Counted from the stretch's first letter, positions 8,921 through 17,318 are shown. The stretch is DNA of 64,000 bases from Pseudoduganella albidiflava (GCF_004322755.1 NZ_CP036401.1:2976001-3040000); one strand, 5' to 3'. Translations and numbers: made by a program. Notes: generated by a model from the letters alone, not told the origin.

Positions 8921-9278
8921 CGACAGGATCGGTATCCTCGTCCCACGACACGGCGAACCGGACCCCTTGCCACCTGGGGCTGGTCAAATCCCACGGGTTG
9001 GCGGGATCCCTGCGCGGACGGCGGAATCCATACACCAGGCAGGACAGGTTCAGGTCCACGAGCCGCTGTACTTCCTTCTCGACATCGGCATTGCAGAGTA
9101 CCGGCGCATGGGCGAAGAACTCGCCGCCTTCCCATGGCGATTGCAGGCTGAACACCTGCCACAGGTACTTGTAGAAGCGGGGATTGCCCTGCGGAGCGGG
9201 GGAACCGCTGGCATAAAGGATCCGCGGATGTTCTTCGGAAGGGATTCGCAGGAGAGCCTGGTAGGTCGGTTTTTGCAT
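8901..9278 (-). CDS. Conserved-looking hypothetical protein, 125 residues
   Basis: Small soluble protein with no recognised domain. It contains several aromatic and acidic stretches (FYKYLWQVFSLQSPWEGGEFFAHAP, described here only in part: FYKYLWQVFS and WEGGEFF) and ends in AVSWDEDTDPVVMGGHR. There is no signal peptide or membrane segment. Its codon third positions are strongly G/C, as in real genes here, which supports coding. The start at MQKPTY was chosen because upstream codons look like antisense noise; no clear Shine-Dalgarno sequence precedes it. It converges with and overlaps the glycosyltransferase 3' end. Function unknown. Confidence 0.55.
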   Translation of the reverse strand: MQKPTYQALLRIPSEEHPRILYASGSPAPQGNPRFYKYLWQVFSLQSPWEGGEFFAHAPVLCNADVEKEVQRLVDLNLSCLVYGFRRPRRDPANPWDLTSPRWQGVRFAVSWDEDTDPVVMGGHR

Positions 9279-9399
9279 GGCTGGTGTCGAGACTGGAGGA
9301 ATCGGAAGCGGCTTTGCGCGCGCCGTGAAAGCCGCCGCGCCCCGTATTATCGTCCGTGATGCACACGACGGTGAGCAGTCGACCGCCGGTCCCTCGCCA

Positions 9400-10470
9400 T
9401 CACTTCGGCCGCGGCTTGCGCAGCCGCGCATCCGGCGGCACCAGCTTGCCGGCCCGGATCTGCCGCACCGCCTCCGCCACGGCGCGGGCGCTGTTGCGCA
9501 CTTCCTCCTGCAGCGGCGCATCCCGGTCCAGCGTATCGTGGCTTTCCGCGTATGACTCGTAATAGCCGATGTACCGGTCGAACACGGCCTGCTGGCCGGC
9601 GCCGATCAGGCCCATCCAGTCGAGCCAGTCGGCCAGGTTGCGGCGCTGGCTTTCCACGCCCGCCACGTCGCCATGCACCACCACGCCATAGGCCCGCCCG
9701 GCCAGGTGCTTAGGGTAATCCCAGCCGCGCAATTCCAGTTCCTTGGCCTGTTCCGCATCCTTGCCGTGCGTGCTGGTCGGATCGGGGTTGCCGCCATCGG
9801 CGCACACCAGCCGGTCGATCATCGATTTCAGGGGCGAAGGCGACTGGTACCAGTAGGTGGGGGCGACGATCAGCACGCCGTGGGCCAGCACCCAGCGTTC
9901 GTAGATCTCGTTCATCCAGTCGTTGACCTGGTTCAGGCTGTGGTTCGGGTAGCAACTGCAGGGCCAGTGGCACAGCGGCATCGCCGTCGATACGCAGCCC
10001 TTGCACGGGTGGATGTGGTGACTGTACGTGGAAGTGACCAGCGACAGGTCGAGCACGTCGACCTCGATGCCTTCTGTCTCCAGCGCGGTGCGCGCCCATT
10101 GCACCATGCGGTAGCTCTTCGACATTTCGCCCGGGCAGGTGCCGTCGTTGCGCGAGGCGCCGCAGATCACCAGCACGCGCGACGGCGTAGCCGGATCCTT
10201 CTGGCGCCGCTCCGCGGCGGCCAGCCTGTCGCTGGCTTCCTTCCACTCCTTGGCCAGGTCGTAGTCCGGGTCGGCGAAGCCCGGGCCGGCCTTCACGGTA
10301 ACCGGCGCCTTGCGGCTGTCGCAGTAGTTGCGCCAGGCGATTTCCTCCAGCCTGGCGATGTCGTCGCGCAGCGGATCGAAGCGGGGATCGTAGAACGATT
10401 GCGTGAACTTGCGGTGGAAGGCTTCCCGGTCCAGCTTGCCGGGCGCCTGGTCAGTGCGTACCTGCGTCAT
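9400..10470 (-). CDS. Flavodoxin-fold NAD(P)H-dependent FMN reductase-like oxidoreductase
   Basis: A 356-residue protein whose core (about 95-330) is a flavodoxin-like domain: VLVICGASRNDGTCPGEMSK carries the phosphate-binding loop, and APTYWYQSPSPLKSMIDRL matches the flavin-ring loop of the NADPH-dependent FMN reductase family. A cysteine cluster (HPCKGC through PCSCYPNH) sits where these proteins usually have a plain loop and could bind metal or support redox chemistry. About 90 extra N-terminal residues precede the core. The ATG has an ideal GGAGGAG 6-7 bp upstream. It is divergent from the quorum-sensing-like operon, sharing a promoter region that contains a perfect 14-bp palindrome. Physiological substrate unknown. 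Confidence 0.75.
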   Translation of the reverse strand: MTQVRTDQAPGKLDREAFHRKFTQSFYDPRFDPLRDDIARLEEIAWRNYCDSRKAPVTVKAGPGFADPDYDLAKEWKEASDRLAAAERRQKDPATPSRVLVICGASRNDGTCPGEMSKSYRMVQWARTALETEGIEVDVLDLSLVTSTYSHHIHPCKGCVSTAMPLCHWPCSCYPNHSLNQVNDWMNEIYERWVLAHGVLIVAPTYWYQSPSPLKSMIDRLVCADGGNPDPTSTHGKDAEQAKELELRGWDYPKHLAGRAYGVVVHGDVAGVESQRRNLADWLDWMGLIGAGQQAVFDRYIGYYESYAESHDTLDRDAPLQEEVRNSARAVAEAVRQIRAGKLVPPDARLRKPRPK

Positions 10471-10520
10471 GGTGTCTCCTCCAGTAGCGCCAATGTCGCA
10501 TCCGCCGCGCCCGGCGATCT

Positions 10521-10534
10521 GTACGGTACCGTAC
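10521..10534. promoter_or_regulatory. Perfect 14-bp palindrome, candidate operator
   Basis: GTACGGTACCGTAC is its own reverse complement and lies between the divergent flavodoxin-type gene (start 10470) and the phcB-like gene, 51 bp from the former. Palindromes of this size in divergent promoters are usually dimeric repressor or activator sites. No matching regulator gene is adjacent, so the cognate factor is unknown. Confidence 0.45.
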
Positions 10535-10589
10535 CGTCCAGGACAGCGTACTGCCGCGCTGGCGTCCCCTGGCGGCCGAGTGGCCTTCA

Positions 10590-10618
10590 TTGCAGGCTCA
10601 TCTACATCCATGTACACT
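10590..10618 (+). promoter_or_regulatory. Candidate sigma-70 promoter of the phcBSRQ-like operon
   Basis: TTGCAG at 10590-10595 and TACACT at 10613-10618 are separated by 17 bp and each match the consensus in four or more positions. Transcription would begin near 10625, about 25 bp before the GTG proposed as start of the methyltransferase gene. This helps exclude the longer reading frame that begins inside the -35 box. Confidence 0.45.
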
Positions 10619-10649
10619 CGACATTACTATTGCAAGCAAAAGCCCACTC

Positions 10650-12044
10650 GTGTATTCACCAACGCACATCGATCCGCTCGTCAGTTTCTACAATACCCAG
10701 GGCGAGGCGGTGCGCGCCACCATCGTCAACCTGCAGCGCCGCTCGCTCGTGATGGAAGTGTACAACCCGTGGTCGATCATCCAGGTCAGCGAAGTGCTGG
10801 GCGAACTGACGGTGCGGATGGGCGAGCGCGCCGTCTACGTCGGCAAGGCGGTGGTGAACAGCATCGTCAACACGGGCCTGACAGCCGTGGTGTCGGCCAG
10901 CCTGGTCGACGAGTGGCGCGAACTGAGCGAGGTGGCGCTGGCGCCCGGGGTGCTGGGCCGCAAGGCGCAGGCCTTCGTCGAGGAGTGGGGCGAGCGCTTC
11001 CGCATCCGGCGCGACTACCAGATCATCGTGAATGAAACGCGGGCGTTCCTGGCCAACGCGGCGCGCTGGCTGGAACAGGTGGACCTGTCGGACGTCACGT
11101 CCGGCGCGGGGCCCGCGGCGAAACTGCCCGACGAGTACTTCCAGGAACTGGCATTGCCGCTGATGGGCAAGATGAAGGCCTGTTTCGACCAGCTCAATCA
11201 CGAGGCGTCGCTGGTCGACGAGGCGCTGGCGCCGGCGCACCGCGCGTTTGCCCAGGGCGCCCTGCATCCGCTGATCCTGCGCGCGCCGTTCGTGTTCCGC
11301 ACGGTGACCAAGCCGCTCGGCTACGCGGGCGACTACCAGATGGTCAACCAGATCCTCGGCAACCCGCGCGAGGGGCCGAACACCTACTTCCAGGTGGTGA
11401 ACACGGCATTCCTGCAAACCGCCGTGGCCACCGCCCACCGGCACCGCATCGATATCCTCGTGCAGTACCTGATCGGCCTGGCGCAGGGCGCGCGCGCCGC
11501 GGGGCGGCCGTTCCGCGTGCTCAACGTGGGTTGCGGCCCGGCCGAGGAAATCGCCCGCTTCCTGGAAAAGTTCGACCAGCCCGAGCTGCTGTCGTTCGAG
11601 CTGATGGATTTTTCCGCCGAAACGCTGGACTGGACGCGCGAGCGTCTGGACGCCGTGCAGCGTGCCACCGGCCGCCGCACCCGCATCGACTATGTGCAGG
11701 ATTCGGTGCAGCAGCTGCTCAAGCGCCGCCAGCCGGTGGACGGCGGTGCCGAATTCGACGCGGTGTATTGCGCCGGCCTGTTCGACTACCTGTCGGACAA
11801 GGTCTGCGCCCGGCTCACCAGCCACTTCGCCGCGCGCACGCGGCCCGGCGGCCGGATGCTGGTCACCAACGTGCACAGTGCCAACCCGGAGCGCTTCAGC
11901 ATGGAGCATATCCTCGAGTGGTACCTGGTCTACCGCGACGAGGCCCGGATGGAGGCGATCCTGCCGGCGCGGCGCGGCGAAACACACCTGTACACGGATC
12001 CGACCGGGGTGAACGTGTTTGCCGAAACCACGGTCCAGCCCTGA
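10650..12044 (+). CDS. phcB: PhcB-like SAM-dependent methyltransferase (quorum-signal synthase candidate)
   Basis: A 464-residue protein with an N-terminal beta-rich segment (about 1-100, possibly PilZ-like) and a C-terminal class I methyltransferase domain with VLNVGCGPAEE at about residue 290, ELMDFS at the next acidic position and GGRMLVTNVHSANP near the end. In Ralstonia, PhcB methylates a 3-hydroxy fatty acid to give the diffusible signal 3-OH PAME. The same gene order here (methyltransferase, sensor kinase, receiver-kinase, receiver) is the main reason for the name. No ATG exists at the 5' end; GTG at 10650 fits the promoter position, but no strong ribosome binding site is visible. The stop overlaps the next start (TGATG). 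The methylated substrate is inferred. Confidence 0.7.
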   Translation: MYSPTHIDPLVSFYNTQGEAVRATIVNLQRRSLVMEVYNPWSIIQVSEVLGELTVRMGERAVYVGKAVVNSIVNTGLTAVVSASLVDEWRELSEVALAPGVLGRKAQAFVEEWGERFRIRRDYQIIVNETRAFLANAARWLEQVDLSDVTSGAGPAAKLPDEYFQELALPLMGKMKACFDQLNHEASLVDEALAPAHRAFAQGALHPLILRAPFVFRTVTKPLGYAGDYQMVNQILGNPREGPNTYFQVVNTAFLQTAVATAHRHRIDILVQYLIGLAQGARAAGRPFRVLNVGCGPAEEIARFLEKFDQPELLSFELMDFSAETLDWTRERLDAVQRATGRRTRIDYVQDSVQQLLKRRQPVDGGAEFDAVYCAGLFDYLSDKVCARLTSHFAARTRPGGRMLVTNVHSANPERFSMEHILEWYLVYRDEARMEAILPARRGETHLYTDPTGVNVFAETTVQP

Positions 12045-13384
12045 TGGCCGCCGCCGCGAGACCGATGCGCGGCAGCTACGCGAAGGAGCTGGCCGGTTTC
12101 CACCTGATGCAGAGCCGCGCCTGCGCGGTCACCGTGATCGTGCTGGTGCTGCTGGGCTTCGTGCTCGACTTCGCCGTGTATCCGGAGATGATGGGGCGCT
12201 TCGCCGTGGCGCGCTTCATCACCAGCATCGGCGTGCTAGCCGGCCTCGGCGTGCTGTACACGGCCTTCGGCAAGCGCCACGTGCACGCCGTGACGTTCGT
12301 CTGGCTGACCTTCCCCCAGGCGATGATCGCGTGGATGATCCACGCCACGCAGGGCGAGGCATCGCTGTTCTACGCCGGCATCATCCTGACCATCTTCGCG
12401 GTCGGCACGCTGTTCCCGGTCGGCTTCATGTACACGATGGCCTACGGCGTGCTGACGCTGCTGGCCTACTGGATCGCCTGTACCACCCGGCCGGAGGGGG
12501 TGACCGACCATGCGCAGTTCCTTTTCCACGCGACGATCATCCTGTTCTCGGTGGCCGCCAGCACGGTGTACACCTTCTACAACGAGCGGGGGCGGCGCCA
12601 GCTGTTCGAGCTGAAGGAAGAATTGGCACAGAAGAACGACGAGCTGGAACACACCAACCGCAGCCTCGCCGAGATCAAGGGGCAGATGCTGCAGCAGGAA
12701 AAGATGGCGGCCCTGGGCACGCTGTCGGCCGGCCTGCTCCACGAAGTGAACAACCCGGTCAACTTCTGCCTGATGGCGATCGACGTGGCGCTGGAAGACC
12801 CGGTGGCGCAAGGCAGCCCGATGCTGCTCGAATGCCTCGACGATGCCAGGCAGGGCATGCAGCGGGTGCAGTACATCGTGTCGGACCTGAAGACGTTCGC
12901 CTACCGCAAGGAACATACCGGCAGCGACGCGTTCGTGCTGGAGCGGGCGGTCGACGCGGCCGTGCGGCTGGTCGGCCATGAAACCAAGGGGATCGCGATC
13001 CGGCGCGAGATCGCCGTGGCTACCCTGGTGCAGGGCGACGAAGCGGCCATCGTCGGCGTGCTGATCAACCTGCTCGGCAATGCCGCGCTGGCGCTGCGCA
13101 AGGGTGGCACGGCGGCGCCGGAGATCGTCATCGGCGCCTGCGACGACGGTGCGCGGCTGCGCATCACGGTGCGCGACAACGGGCCCGGCATCGAGCCGGA
13201 ACACCTGAGCCGCGTGTTCGAGCCGTTCTTCACCACCCGCGAGGTGGGCCAGGGCCTGGGGCTCGGGCTGTCGATCTGCTACAGCGTGATCGAACGGCAC
13301 GGCGGGCGCCTGACGGCGGAGAGCACGCCGGGAGAATGGACCAGATTTACATTCGACCTGCCACGGGCAGGCGGGGAGCGTTGA
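12044..13384 (+). CDS. phcS: PhcS-like membrane sensor histidine kinase
   Basis: A 446-residue sensor kinase. Residues about 27-180 form six hydrophobic segments with very short loops, the layout of kinases that sense small lipophilic autoinducers within the membrane. A coiled-coil linker (185-220) leads to the dimerisation/phosphoacceptor helix with His233 in LLHEVNNPVN, an N-box (NLLGNAALAL, 342-351), the G1 motif DNGPGI at 378-383 and the G2 region GLGLGLS near 404. It overlaps the preceding and following genes by 3 bp each (TGATG), so the operon is tightly coupled. Expected partner: the receiver-kinase encoded next. Ligand identity is inferred from the Ralstonia system. Confidence 0.75.
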   Translation: MAAAARPMRGSYAKELAGFHLMQSRACAVTVIVLVLLGFVLDFAVYPEMMGRFAVARFITSIGVLAGLGVLYTAFGKRHVHAVTFVWLTFPQAMIAWMIHATQGEASLFYAGIILTIFAVGTLFPVGFMYTMAYGVLTLLAYWIACTTRPEGVTDHAQFLFHATIILFSVAASTVYTFYNERGRRQLFELKEELAQKNDELEHTNRSLAEIKGQMLQQEKMAALGTLSAGLLHEVNNPVNFCLMAIDVALEDPVAQGSPMLLECLDDARQGMQRVQYIVSDLKTFAYRKEHTGSDAFVLERAVDAAVRLVGHETKGIAIRREIAVATLVQGDEAAIVGVLINLLGNAALALRKGGTAAPEIVIGACDDGARLRITVRDNGPGIEPEHLSRVFEPFFTTREVGQGLGLGLSICYSVIERHGGRLTAESTPGEWTRFTFDLPRAGGER

Positions 13385-14667
13385 TGGAACAGGTCGTGGA
13401 AGGCGGCACGCCGACCGTGCTGTACGTGGACGACGAGGACATGGCCCGCAAGTATTTCGGCCGTGCCTTCGGCAATGAATACCGGGTGCTGACCGCGCCC
13501 GGCGTGGATGCGGCGCTGGCAGTGCTGGCCGACCACGAAGTCGATGTGCTGATCACCGACTACCGCATGCCGGGCAAGGCCGGCAGCGTGCTGCTGCGCG
13601 AGGTCGAGCGGACCTGGCCGGGCCTGGTGCGCATCCTGGTCACCGCCTATGCGGACAAGGAAGTGCTGCTGGAAACGGTGAATGGCGGCGACGTGTTCCG
13701 CGTGCTGGAAAAGCCGGTGCGCCAGGACGCCTTCCGTGAAGTGTTGCGCCAGGCCAGCGCGGAAGCCATCCGCCGGGCCCGCGACCGCGCCGCGCGCGAC
13801 CACGGCCTGCTGGCGGTGGAAGAGACGGTCGCGTTCCTGTCGCATGAACTGGGCGCGCCGCTGGCGACGATCGCCGGCTTTGCGCGCGCGCTGGCGCAGC
13901 GGGTCAGCGACACCCGGGAAGAGCCGGGCGGGGCGTTCGACCGGCTGCCGGTGCGCGCCCAGGTCGGCAATGCCGTGGCCCACATCGACGATAATGCGCG
14001 CTATTGCCGGGCAGTGCTCGATGCCCTGGTCGATTCCGTCAAGCGCGCGGCGCTGGCACCGGCGGCCAGGCTGGCTGGCGGCAGCGCCCACCGGATGGTG
14101 ACAGCGATGCTGGACTCGTACCCGATGAGTGACGGCGAGCGGGCCGCCGTCACGGTCGACGTGCCGCACGACTTCGCGATCCGCGCGGCGCCGAACTGCG
14201 TGGCGCTGGTCTTGTCCGCGTTGCTCGACAATGGCTTGCGCGCGCTGCGCGGCCAGCCCGGGCCGTGGCTGCGCGTGACGGTCGGCGCCGGCGCACGGTC
14301 CACCATCGCCGTCGAGCATAATGGTGCCTGCGCCGCCCCCGATATCGTGCACCGGCTGCAGCTCGACCCGGTGCCGATGCACGGCGTGGACGGCGACGGC
14401 TGGGACCTGATTTTCTGCAACCGCGTGATGCGGTCGTTCGGCGGGCACCTGCGTGTCCAGCCGGGGACGCTTGCGCCGGACGGCGGGCGGGACGGGGAAC
14501 GGGACCAGCAATCGGGACAACAACCGGGACAACAATCGGGACAACAATCGGGACAACAACCGGGCCAGCAGCCAGGCCAGCAACAAGAGAAGCAACCCAT
14601 TACAAGAATAAGCCGGGGAATGACCGTCACGATGAACTTCCCCGGATCGCCAAAGGAACAAGCATGA
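13384..14667 (+). CDS. phcR: PhcR-like receiver-histidine kinase hybrid
   Basis: A 427-residue protein that starts with a receiver domain (about 10-120; acidic pocket DDE at 16-18, phospho-acceptor Asp59 in LITDYRMPG, Lys110 in LEKPV) and continues with a kinase-like part: FLSHELGAPL with His154, then a degenerate ATPase region in which NGLRAL stands for the N-box but the glycine-rich G1/G2 boxes are poorly kept. This matches the arrangement described for PhcR, where a receiver precedes a kinase module. The C-terminus contains a Gln/Gly/Ser repeat tract (GQQ units, about 375-400) encoded by a 12-bp minisatellite. No DNA-binding domain is present, so output must pass through protein partners. 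Confidence 0.7.
   Translation: MEQVVEGGTPTVLYVDDEDMARKYFGRAFGNEYRVLTAPGVDAALAVLADHEVDVLITDYRMPGKAGSVLLREVERTWPGLVRILVTAYADKEVLLETVNGGDVFRVLEKPVRQDAFREVLRQASAEAIRRARDRAARDHGLLAVEETVAFLSHELGAPLATIAGFARALAQRVSDTREEPGGAFDRLPVRAQVGNAVAHIDDNARYCRAVLDALVDSVKRAALAPAARLAGGSAHRMVTAMLDSYPMSDGERAAVTVDVPHDFAIRAAPNCVALVLSALLDNGLRALRGQPGPWLRVTVGAGARSTIAVEHNGACAAPDIVHRLQLDPVPMHGVDGDGWDLIFCNRVMRSFGGHLRVQPGTLAPDGGRDGERDQQSGQQPGQQSGQQSGQQPGQQPGQQQEKQPITRISRGMTVTMNFPGSPKEQA
14503..14590 (+). repeat. 12-bp in-frame minisatellite in the phcR-like gene
   Basis: About six to seven degenerate copies of a 12-bp unit (core GGACAACAATC) encode G-Q-Q-S/P repeats near the C-terminus of the receiver-kinase. The unit is a multiple of three, so copy-number change alters only the length of a probably unstructured linker. 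Confidence 0.8.
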
Positions 14668-15641
14668 GCGACGCCGCCAAATCACTGCCAGCCATCCTGT
14701 ACGTCGACGACGAGCCGACGGCCCTGAAGTATTTCCAGCGCGCGCTGGCCGCGCAAGCCACCGTGTACACGGCGGGATCCGTCGAGGAAGGCAAGCGCAT
14801 GCTGGACCAGCATGCCGAGTCCATCGCCGTGCTGGTGTCCGACCAGCGCATGCCCGGCGCGTACGGCAACGAACTGCTGTTCTATGCGTGGGACCGCTAC
14901 CCGCACATCGTGCGCATTTTGACCACGGCCTACTCGGAAATGGCGCACACTGTCGAAGCCGTCAACCAGGGGCAGATCCACCGCTATATCCAGAAACCCT
15001 GGGACATCGCCGCGCTGCGCATGGAAATGCGCCAGGCGGTCGAGCTGGCGCGGCTGCGGCGCGAGCATGCCCAGCTGCTGCGTGAAAAACTGCTGATCCG
15101 CCAGAAGCAGGCGGTGGCCAACCGCATCGGCACGCTGTACGCCCTGTGCGCCGGGGTGGCCGCCGATGCCGCCGCGGTGCCGGTCGATGCCTACCTGTCC
15201 GCGGCGTTGTGCGCCGGGCTGACCCCGCCGGAACCGGACTGGCTGATGATGGATTACTCGGACCTGATCAGTTCCGAAGCCTTCCGCGGCGCCGCGTTCG
15301 GGTGCCTGGTGCGGGCCAGGCTCGATGCGCTGGCCGGCGGCGGCGGCGTGCCGGGCGACGTATTCGGCTTGCTGGCGGAGGTCTTCGACGATGGCTTCCA
15401 GCGCACCGCCGACGGCGGCGTCATCGTGCACACCGCGCGCCTGACCGAATTCCTCGAGACGCCCACCGCCAGCGCGGTGTCGAGCACGCACGCGGCCTGG
15501 CTGGCGGTGCTGCTGTGGCTGGGCCGGCACGGCCAGACGCTGCAGGTATCCGGCGGGCCGGACGGCGTCCGCGTCCGGCTAGCGCCAATCGATGCCGCGC
15601 CCACGCCGCAGGCGCTGGCCGGCTGGATCGAGCAGTTTTAA
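14664..15641 (+). CDS. phcQ: PhcQ-like response regulator
   Basis: A 325-residue protein with an N-terminal receiver domain (DDEP at 15-18, phospho-acceptor Asp60 in VSDQRMPG, TTAY at 87-90, YIQKPWD with the conserved Lys) followed by a helical linker and a C-terminal region of about 180 residues without a recognised DNA-binding or catalytic domain. In Ralstonia, phcQ is the fourth gene of the phc operon and encodes a response regulator, which fits this place. The start overlaps the preceding stop by 4 bp (ATGA). The 3' end lies in a 52-bp tandem triplication, and the natural TAA is inside the first copy. Confidence 0.7.
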   Translation: MSDAAKSLPAILYVDDEPTALKYFQRALAAQATVYTAGSVEEGKRMLDQHAESIAVLVSDQRMPGAYGNELLFYAWDRYPHIVRILTTAYSEMAHTVEAVNQGQIHRYIQKPWDIAALRMEMRQAVELARLRREHAQLLREKLLIRQKQAVANRIGTLYALCAGVAADAAAVPVDAYLSAALCAGLTPPEPDWLMMDYSDLISSEAFRGAAFGCLVRARLDALAGGGGVPGDVFGLLAEVFDDGFQRTADGGVIVHTARLTEFLETPTASAVSSTHAAWLAVLLWLGRHGQTLQVSGGPDGVRVRLAPIDAAPTPQALAGWIEQF

Positions 15642-15745
15642 TATTCATGCGCCCACGCCGCAGGCGCTGGCCGGCTGGATCGAGCAGTTTTAATATTCTT
15701 GCGCCCACGCCGCAGGCGCTGGCCGGCTGGATCGGGCAGTTCTGA
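15597..15745 (+). repeat. 52-bp tandem triplication covering the phcQ stop codon
   Basis: Three head-to-tail copies begin at 15597, 15649 and 15701. Each holds the codons for the C-terminal APTPQALAGWI-E/G-QF and a stop (TAA in copies 1 and 2, TGA in copy 3). Copies 1 and 2 differ only at the junction (CAT versus CTT), and copy 3 has a few changes near its end. Because 52 is not a multiple of three, the copies lie in different frames, and only the first is translated as part of the gene. Confidence 0.95.
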
Positions 15746-15810
15746 TACGCGTGCGCCCGGCCGGCGGCGCTTTCGCTACCATGGAACAAACATCGACCAT
15801 GGAGGACATC

Positions 15811-16155
15811 ATGCCGCGAGGTGCCAGCCCGAAACGGGAACAGGAATACCAGAAGCTTGAAAAGCAGTTCGAGAAGGAAGGGCGCTACAAGGGCCGCGAG
15901 GAGGAAGTGGCGGCGCGCATCGTCAACAAGCAGCGCAAGCAGTTCGGCGAAACGGAGGGCGCCAAGGCCAAGGACCGGGCCGGCGCGTCGCCCGACCGCA
16001 GCGTGCCGATCGCCAACTACGAGCACCTGACGGTGCCCCAGGTGAAGGGCGCGCTGGCCGAGCTCACGGCCGCGCAGCGCCGCAAGGTGCGTACCTACGA
16101 GGTGAAGCACAAGAACCGCAAGGGTGTGCTGGAGGCGCTCGACCGGCTGCATTGA
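15811..16155 (+). CDS. Small basic hypothetical protein
   Basis: A 114-residue, highly charged protein. The first half (about 5-55) is a Lys/Glu/Arg/Gln-rich helix, and the second half carries YEHLTVPQVKGALAELTAA, then VRTYEVKHKNRK and a Leu-rich end, a pattern I recall from many uncharacterised bacterial proteins with a small helical C-terminal domain; I know no function for it. The ATG was chosen because GGAGG lies 6 bp upstream; an upstream in-frame start would add only unconserved-looking residues. Nucleic-acid binding is possible from the charge, but this is a guess. Confidence 0.6.
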   Translation: MPRGASPKREQEYQKLEKQFEKEGRYKGREEEVAARIVNKQRKQFGETEGAKAKDRAGASPDRSVPIANYEHLTVPQVKGALAELTAAQRRKVRTYEVKHKNRKGVLEALDRLH

Positions 16156-16277
16156 CGCAGCGGTAAGCAGCGCATCGAGGCCGGCACGGGGCTGTTCGGC
16201 GGCCCCGTGCGCTTGCTGCGGCAATTGGCGGTCCGTTAGAATGCGCCTCTCGCATTCTCCCTGATCGCCGCCACCCG

Positions 16278-17048
16278 ATGTTCATCCGCCCGCTTTACGC
16301 CGCCGCTGTCGCGGCGGTCCTGCTCTGCCCAACCGTCTTCGCCGCCGAAGCCTGCCCCCAGCATTACCTGGAAGGCCAGGCGCCGCGCATCCTCAATGAA
16401 AAGCTGGCGCGCGCCACCCGCCCGCTGTGCTACAACGTGTTCGGCGTGATGCACAGCGGTGTCACGCGCACGCCGCTGTGGTCGGCCGAGCACCTGACGC
16501 CGCGGCGCATCGCGGCGGCCGAGGACATGTCGCGCGATAACGCCTTCCACGCCGAGAGCCGGCTGCCGAAGGCGCAGCGCGCCGAACTGGCCGACTATGC
16601 GCGCAGCGGCTTCGACCGGGGGCACATGGCGCCCAGCGGCAACATGCCGGACGAGACCAGCCAGTACCAGAGCTTCACGCTGGCCAACATGGTGCCGCAG
16701 GATGCCGACAATAACCGCCACGTGTGGGCCGGCATCGAAAGCGCCGTGCGCAAGATGGTCAAGAAGGAGGGCGACCTGTACGTGATCACCGGGCCCGCCT
16801 TCCTGGGCAGCGACTTGCGCAAGGTGGGCAATGTGCTGGTGCCGAGCCACCTGTACAAGGTGGTGTACAGCCCGCGCCAGGGGGCCGGCGGCGCCTGGTT
16901 CGTGGCCAACGAGGCCGACGCCAGGCCGCAGACCATGACGATCGCCCAACTGGAAAGCAGGATCGGCATTGATCTGATACCGTCGCTGACGGCGCGGCAG
17001 AAGGCCGTGATGCTGAAGCTGCCGAAGCCCGGCAAGCGCAAAGGATAG
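16278..17048 (+). CDS. Secreted DNA/RNA non-specific endonuclease
   Basis: A 256-residue member of the Serratia-type beta-beta-alpha-metal nuclease family. A signal peptide (about 1-22, cleaved after VFA) points to export to the periplasm or medium. The catalytic signature DRGH lies at 113-116 (His116 as general base) and is followed by MAPSGNMP. The metal-binding Asn falls in the segment DADNNRHVWAGIE around 140-150. The length is typical. The ATG is 9 codons after a purine-rich stretch and begins the only plausible signal sequence. Likely role: digestion of extracellular nucleic acid for nutrient use. It stands alone, with a 15-bp gap to the next small gene. Confidence 0.88.
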   Translation: MFIRPLYAAAVAAVLLCPTVFAAEACPQHYLEGQAPRILNEKLARATRPLCYNVFGVMHSGVTRTPLWSAEHLTPRRIAAAEDMSRDNAFHAESRLPKAQRAELADYARSGFDRGHMAPSGNMPDETSQYQSFTLANMVPQDADNNRHVWAGIESAVRKMVKKEGDLYVITGPAFLGSDLRKVGNVLVPSHLYKVVYSPRQGAGGAWFVANEADARPQTMTIAQLESRIGIDLIPSLTARQKAVMLKLPKPGKRKG

Positions 17049-17063
17049 AAAGGATAACCCAGG

Positions 17064-17318
17064 ATGAGCAAGAAATTCGTGCCCTACGCGAACGAAGCCG
17101 ACGTGCTGACGATCGGCGGCCTGACCATCGAGAACCGTCTCGACCGGATCACCATCGATGGCGACATCGACCTTACGCTGGACCGCAAGGGCCTCGAGCA
17201 TGCGCGCGCGCTGCACCAGCTGCTCGGCGCGGCGCTGGCGAAACTGGAAGGCCAGAAGGACTTGCCGGCGACGCTGCCGCCGCCGGCGGTGAAGAAGGTC
17301 GCCAACCCGTTCGACTGA
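17064..17318 (+). CDS. Small conserved-type hypothetical protein, 84 residues
   Basis: An acidic soluble protein without a known domain. The central part (IENRLDRITIDGDIDLTLD) looks like a short beta region followed by a helix (GLEHARALHQLLGAALAKL), and the tail is Pro-rich. An AGGAT-type ribosome binding site precedes the ATG closely. It follows the nuclease gene after 15 bp and may be co-transcribed. Proteins of this look occur in other Burkholderiales in my memory, but I cannot name a function. Confidence 0.6.
   Translation: MSKKFVPYANEADVLTIGGLTIENRLDRITIDGDIDLTLDRKGLEHARALHQLLGAALAKLEGQKDLPATLPPPAVKKVANPFD

Noticed and set aside
16181..16208. Terminator after the small basic protein gene
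   Set aside because: GCACGGGG/CCCCGTGC forms a good stem, but no T-run follows, so termination is not supported.
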